Part shown: positions 61,327-64,000 of the stretch, in pieces
Layout: each line of letters starts with the position of its first letter
Numbering within the stretch: the first letter of the stretch is position 1
Source: Ketobacter sp.
Lineage (GTDB): Bacteria; Pseudomonadota; Gammaproteobacteria; Pseudomonadales; Ketobacteraceae
NCBI RefSeq assembly: GCF_003671495.1
Contig: NZ_RCHN01000013.1
Location: 1 to 64,000, forward strand
Length of the DNA: 64,000 nucleotides
Direction of reading: 5' to 3'
The notes under the pieces: model-generated
Told to the model about the DNA's origin: nothing
The model's input: only the letters and a program-made list of their open reading frames with translations
Database searches by the model: none
Program-made: the position numbers and the translations under genes

Positions 61327-62458
61327 CGTGCGCTCCTAATGACATTACATACTGTAGCGTGATGGCATCGTTGAGCTCATCGAACCCCTTGCCCTGTTGA
61401 TTGGTGTATTGCAAACGAACCGTAGAGAAATGGGATGGCGACCACGCCAGCATCACGTTGCCCTCCTCCAATTGCTGATCATGAAAGTGATCTCCATGGA
61501 CTTCTTTCAACTCCACATTGCCGTAGCGCACACCAGCGGACCATCGAGGATTGAAACGATACACCACCGACGCGTACCAACCTTCATTGAAATCATCATC
61601 GGTGGCATACTCATTCAAGTCATCCACATAAAAATATTCACCTGCCAAGATCAGTTGACCAAGTTGGGCATTGCCATGGGGCGCCCATTTCCAAACAGCA
61701 TCGGCTATGAACATGTTCTCACCACTGTAGGCTGCGTCATGAGAGTGAGCGTGCCCGTCATGATCATGCCCATCCTCGCCGTCATCATGATCCTCGGCTT
61801 CTTCCACCGGATCGAGCCGGTTTTTGAGCCATGACACCCCCAACTGCCAACTGTTCGACCCCAAAAAATCTCCACCCCAACGTGAGTTAAGCGTATATAC
61901 TCCGATGTCATCAGTGCTTTCGCCACCAGTCAACAGACGGCCATTGAACGCTTCCACACCCATACGCCAGTAGAACGGTGTCGGCAACAGCACGTTCATA
62001 CGGACGCCATCATCAAAATAGTGCGCCCCCAGCAACGCTCGATACACCGCTGGTCGTTCGGTAAACAGATCACTATGGGTATGATGGGAATTCAGATAGC
62101 CAATCTGGGAGAGAAAACGACCAGCTCGAATATCCAGGCCCGCAGGCAATCCGATGGTATTGATATAGACTTCCTCCAACTCTACTTCTGTTGCGCCGGC
62201 ATGACTTTCCAACACGGCGGATAAGCTCCCATAAAACTGATCATCCACTGCGCCCCGCATCGACAGCTCTGTATGACCGAGGCCAAAGCCACTTTCATAC
62301 TCCGACAGCGCAGTATTTTCAGTTTTGTAGATGCCATCCAGAATCAGACTAATGTCCGGATTGAACGGGTTTGCGCATACACAACAAACCCACCCCGACA
62401 ACAAAACGCCGGACAACCACCTCGTGTTTTGGCCCGACAAGGGCTTGCAAATTGTCAT
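61310..62458 (-). CDS. Outer-membrane beta-barrel with histidine-rich loop, putative zinc porin
   Basis: A 382-aa protein with a signal peptide (cleavage near VCANPF). It has repeated amphipathic strands (LDIRAGRFLSQIGYLNSHHTHSDLF, MNVLLPTPFYWRMGVEAFNGRLL, WSAGVRYGNVELKE) and ends in a barrel strand. A surface loop (about 212-236, HDDGEDGHDHDGHAHSHDA) is extremely rich in His and Asp and should bind zinc. Its place between AztD-like and ZnuA-like genes suggests passage or capture of zinc at the outer membrane. It does not have a TonB-dependent plug. Family name not certain. Confidence 0.82.
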   Translation of the reverse strand: MTICKPLSGQNTRWLSGVLLSGWVCCVCANPFNPDISLILDGIYKTENTALSEYESGFGLGHTELSMRGAVDDQFYGSLSAVLESHAGATEVELEEVYINTIGLPAGLDIRAGRFLSQIGYLNSHHTHSDLFTERPAVYRALLGAHYFDDGVRMNVLLPTPFYWRMGVEAFNGRLLTGGESTDDIGVYTLNSRWGGDFLGSNSWQLGVSWLKNRLDPVEEAEDHDDGEDGHDHDGHAHSHDAAYSGENMFIADAVWKWAPHGNAQLGQLILAGEYFYVDDLNEYATDDDFNEGWYASVVYRFNPRWSAGVRYGNVELKEVHGDHFHDQQLEEGNVMLAWSPSHFSTVRLQYTNQQGKGFDELNDAITLQYVMSLGAHGAHEF

Positions 62459-62459
62459 A

Positions 62460-63740
62460 TCAATGCTGCTCAGGGAGCCCTAACCAGACCAGGTTTGAAG
62501 CTGTGAAATCCAGGGCCAGCGTTCTGATGGTAGCGCCGGTGACGCTGTTTACCTCAGCAACGGACTCGCCATGGGTGTTGAGCACATAGAGCCGGTTATC
62601 ATTGAACGCTACGGCTACCACCGGGTTGATCACATCAGTGGTAACTGCCTCAGTCACCGCCACTGCTGGAGCAGCCGTCCAATCGGACTGGACGTCATAC
62701 AGATAGAGATTGCCGTCGTTACCAAGAATGTAGAAAGCCGTTCCCGTCGCATTGAAGCCCTGGGACACACGCGAGACGCCGACCGGCAGCACCAATTCCT
62801 GATAGGGATCAGCCGCGTTAGTCATATCCATGACATAAAACTGGCTTCCGGCGACGCCGACAAACTCATCCACATCATGGTGTGAGTAGACTGAACCAAT
62901 ACGAGCGTCCGGCAACAAAGACGTGGGATTACCCAACTTACTGGCGGGATAACCCGGCTGAGACAGGTCCATCATCAACACACCATCACTGCAGCCAAAG
63001 ACCACATAACGGTCGGTGGCAGCACTGCCGTGAAGCCCGGGACAGGGTTCTTCATAGCGCTGTTCATAACTGAAAACACCGCCAGCATACTGATACCGTT
63101 CCACAGCAGCAGGCAATGTAGTGTCAATTATGGAAGGATCACGATAGGTTACAAACAAGCGGTCTCCAACCAGCTTGGCCACACCGTGCATGTTATTCGT
63201 CAAACCCAGCTCTGCATCCATCTGACCTGCAGAGATGCCCGCCTCAGACAGCAACATAACGGACGACGCAAGGCCCGCTTGCGCATCGTTGAAAATCGCT
63301 GCATGGTCAGCGTGCACGGTGTAATGGGTGGGCCTGCTACCGTTAAGAGAAAAATTCAACATCGACGGGTCCTCTGCGTACTCATGCATATGGTCGCCGT
63401 GGTCTTCCACATAGAGTCCGCTGTCTAAAAAGGACACCAGCCCTTCTGTGCGCTGTAGAATAACAGCAAAACGCTGCCCCGGACTGGCGTAAAGCCGCGG
63501 CGCCTCCCCGGTTATCGGGTAACTGTCCAATACCCTGCCGCTGCTCAGATCCAGCACTTTGAGAGCAGCATTGTCTTGATCATAAAGCACCAGCCTTCCG
63601 GCGGACTCCACCTCGGTATCCGTATGCCGATGATCTGACCCTTCTCCGTTTGATGAAGAGCCGCCGCCGCAACCAGTGAGCAGCAGACCCGATGTTGATA
63701 CCAGCAGGGCCATTTTCCCCAAGAATTTGTACTTACTCAT
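62460..63740 (-). CDS. AztD-like periplasmic zinc metallochaperone, lipoprotein
   Basis: About 426 aa from the ATG at 63740, which gives a clean lipoprotein signal (MSKYKFLGKMALLVSTSGLLLTGC, lipobox LLTGC); the open frame could start seven codons earlier (63761). The body is beta-propeller-like, with repeated LYVLDLSSGRVLD / NLYLYDVQSDW-type blades. Zinc-binding stretches HRHTDTE and DHGDHMHEYAED follow the pattern of AztD, the periplasmic chaperone that passes zinc to AztC in Paracoccus. It is the first gene of the zinc operon, with the Zur-box-like palindrome upstream. Confidence 0.85.
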   Translation of the reverse strand: MSKYKFLGKMALLVSTSGLLLTGCGGGSSSNGEGSDHRHTDTEVESAGRLVLYDQDNAALKVLDLSSGRVLDSYPITGEAPRLYASPGQRFAVILQRTEGLVSFLDSGLYVEDHGDHMHEYAEDPSMLNFSLNGSRPTHYTVHADHAAIFNDAQAGLASSVMLLSEAGISAGQMDAELGLTNNMHGVAKLVGDRLFVTYRDPSIIDTTLPAAVERYQYAGGVFSYEQRYEEPCPGLHGSAATDRYVVFGCSDGVLMMDLSQPGYPASKLGNPTSLLPDARIGSVYSHHDVDEFVGVAGSQFYVMDMTNAADPYQELVLPVGVSRVSQGFNATGTAFYILGNDGNLYLYDVQSDWTAAPAVAVTEAVTTDVINPVVAVAFNDNRLYVLNTHGESVAEVNSVTGATIRTLALDFTASNLVWLGLPEQH

Positions 63741-63811
63741 ATTTGGTCTCGCAATTGACATGAAAGTGTTGATTGACTTTGCTGATGCAGCATCAGGCCA
63801 CGACTTTATTT

Positions 63812-63833
63812 AAGATATGTTATATTGTATCTT
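63812..63833. promoter_or_regulatory. Zur-box-like palindrome in the divergent zinc promoter region
   Basis: AAGATA and TATCTT arms flank TGTTATATTG, giving a 22-bp imperfect palindrome resembling gammaproteobacterial Zur sites (TGTTATA-type). It lies between the divergent AztD-like gene and the second CobW GTPase and could control both. Confidence 0.7.
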
Positions 63834-63904
63834 TTGCAAAAGTAAATACACTTATATCACTTACCTTGGTTTGCGAGTAGCCACTACTCAATGGAGTTCA
63901 CCCC

Positions 63905-64000
63905 ATGACTCAACTGCCTGTGACCGTGCTTTCCGGTTTTCTTGGCGCCGGAAAAACAACGGTTCTCAGCCATATCCTCAATAATCGACAGGGCAAACGG
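63905..64000 (+). CDS. Second CobW/COG0523-family GTPase (partial, runs off the window)
   Basis: Only the first 32 residues are inside the window: an ATG followed by the P-loop [11 protein letters not shown] and [12 protein letters not shown], typical of CobW/ZigA proteins. It diverges from the zinc operon and shares its Zur-box-like palindrome, so it is probably zinc-regulated. It differs in sequence from the GTPase at 59322. Confidence 0.85.
   Translation, partial: MTQLPVTVLSGFLGAGKTTVLSHILNNRQGKR

Noticed and set aside
1-64000. CRISPR arrays, insertion sequences, rRNA genes or intact tRNA genes
   Set aside because: No regular spacer-repeat array, transposase with terminal repeats, rRNA sequence or complete cloverleaf was found by reading; only the tRNA-Phe fragment is present.

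Overview
The window looks like a chromosomal segment of a free-living, probably marine, gammaproteobacterium of the Pseudomonadales/Oceanospirillales type (Ketobacter- or Alcanivorax-like is a guess). The basis is the conserved block nudE / yrfG / hslR / hslO / pckA, heavy investment in TonB-dependent uptake, a fused TRAP-TAXI transporter, an MpaB-type oxygenase and a PETase-like secreted polyester hydrolase. Most of the window is moderately GC-rich. The first 4.8 kb is visibly more AT-rich and is an integrated mobile element.

Layout. (1) 1-4863: the right part of a small integrative element. It carries a tyrosine integrase and five small accessory genes with tightly overlapping starts and stops, and ends in a displaced 3' half of a tRNA-Phe gene (attR). 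Its left end and the intact tRNA lie outside the window. (2) 5.0-15.3 kb: an AraC regulator divergent from a TonB-dependent receptor, then a complete TonB2-type energising operon (DUF3450, TtpC-like, ExbB, ExbD, TonB, TPR protein) and an unknown exported protein. (3) 15.3-21 kb: fused MFS/spermidine-synthase-like protein, a small exported protein with a PEP-CTERM-like tail, and a TAXI/TRAP transporter. (4) 21-29 kb, minus strand: a Fur-box-preceded iron-uptake operon (ExbB, two ExbD, TonB, Fiu-like receptor, FMN alpha-hydroxy-acid dehydrogenase, PiuC-type hydroxylase) and an FbpA-like ferric-binding protein with its own Fur box. (5) 28.9-39.4 kb: trxC, a third receptor, GST, cysQ, nudE, yrfG, a candidate small RNA, hslR, hslO, a structured leader and pckA, and rlmG. 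(6) 39.4-49 kb: Asp/Asn-hydroxylase-like protein, an MBOAT/SGNH acyltransferase pair, ferritin-like 'metal-dependent hydrolase', fbp, PQQ sugar dehydrogenase, GNAT, small membrane methyltransferase, MpaB oxygenase. (7) 49-51 kb: a membrane-anchored alpha/beta hydrolase facing a PETase-like secreted hydrolase. (8) 51.3-58.7 kb, minus strand: a solitary NIS siderophore synthetase behind a Fur box, and an operon of DUF2149 protein, MotA/TolQ/ExbB protein and a membrane-anchored periplasmic CobN-like chelatase, preceded by a cobalamin riboswitch and a hairpin that hides the cobN ribosome binding site. (9) 58.7-64 kb: a zinc-starvation operon (AztD-like metallochaperone, His-rich outer-membrane barrel, ZnuA/AztC-like binding protein, CobW-family GTPase, Zur) and a second divergent CobW GTPase around a Zur-box-like palindrome.

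The theme outside the housekeeping block is metal and cofactor acquisition. Iron (two Fur-boxed transport units plus a siderophore synthetase), zinc (Zur regulon) and a corrinoid/tetrapyrrole-linked chelatase sit close together, with three different TonB/ExbB/ExbD-type proton-driven motors. The most interesting units are the riboswitch-controlled CobN-MotA-DUF2149 operon, the PETase-like enzyme, the candidate small RNA before hslR and the structured pckA leader. Everything here comes from reading sequence; no database search was run.
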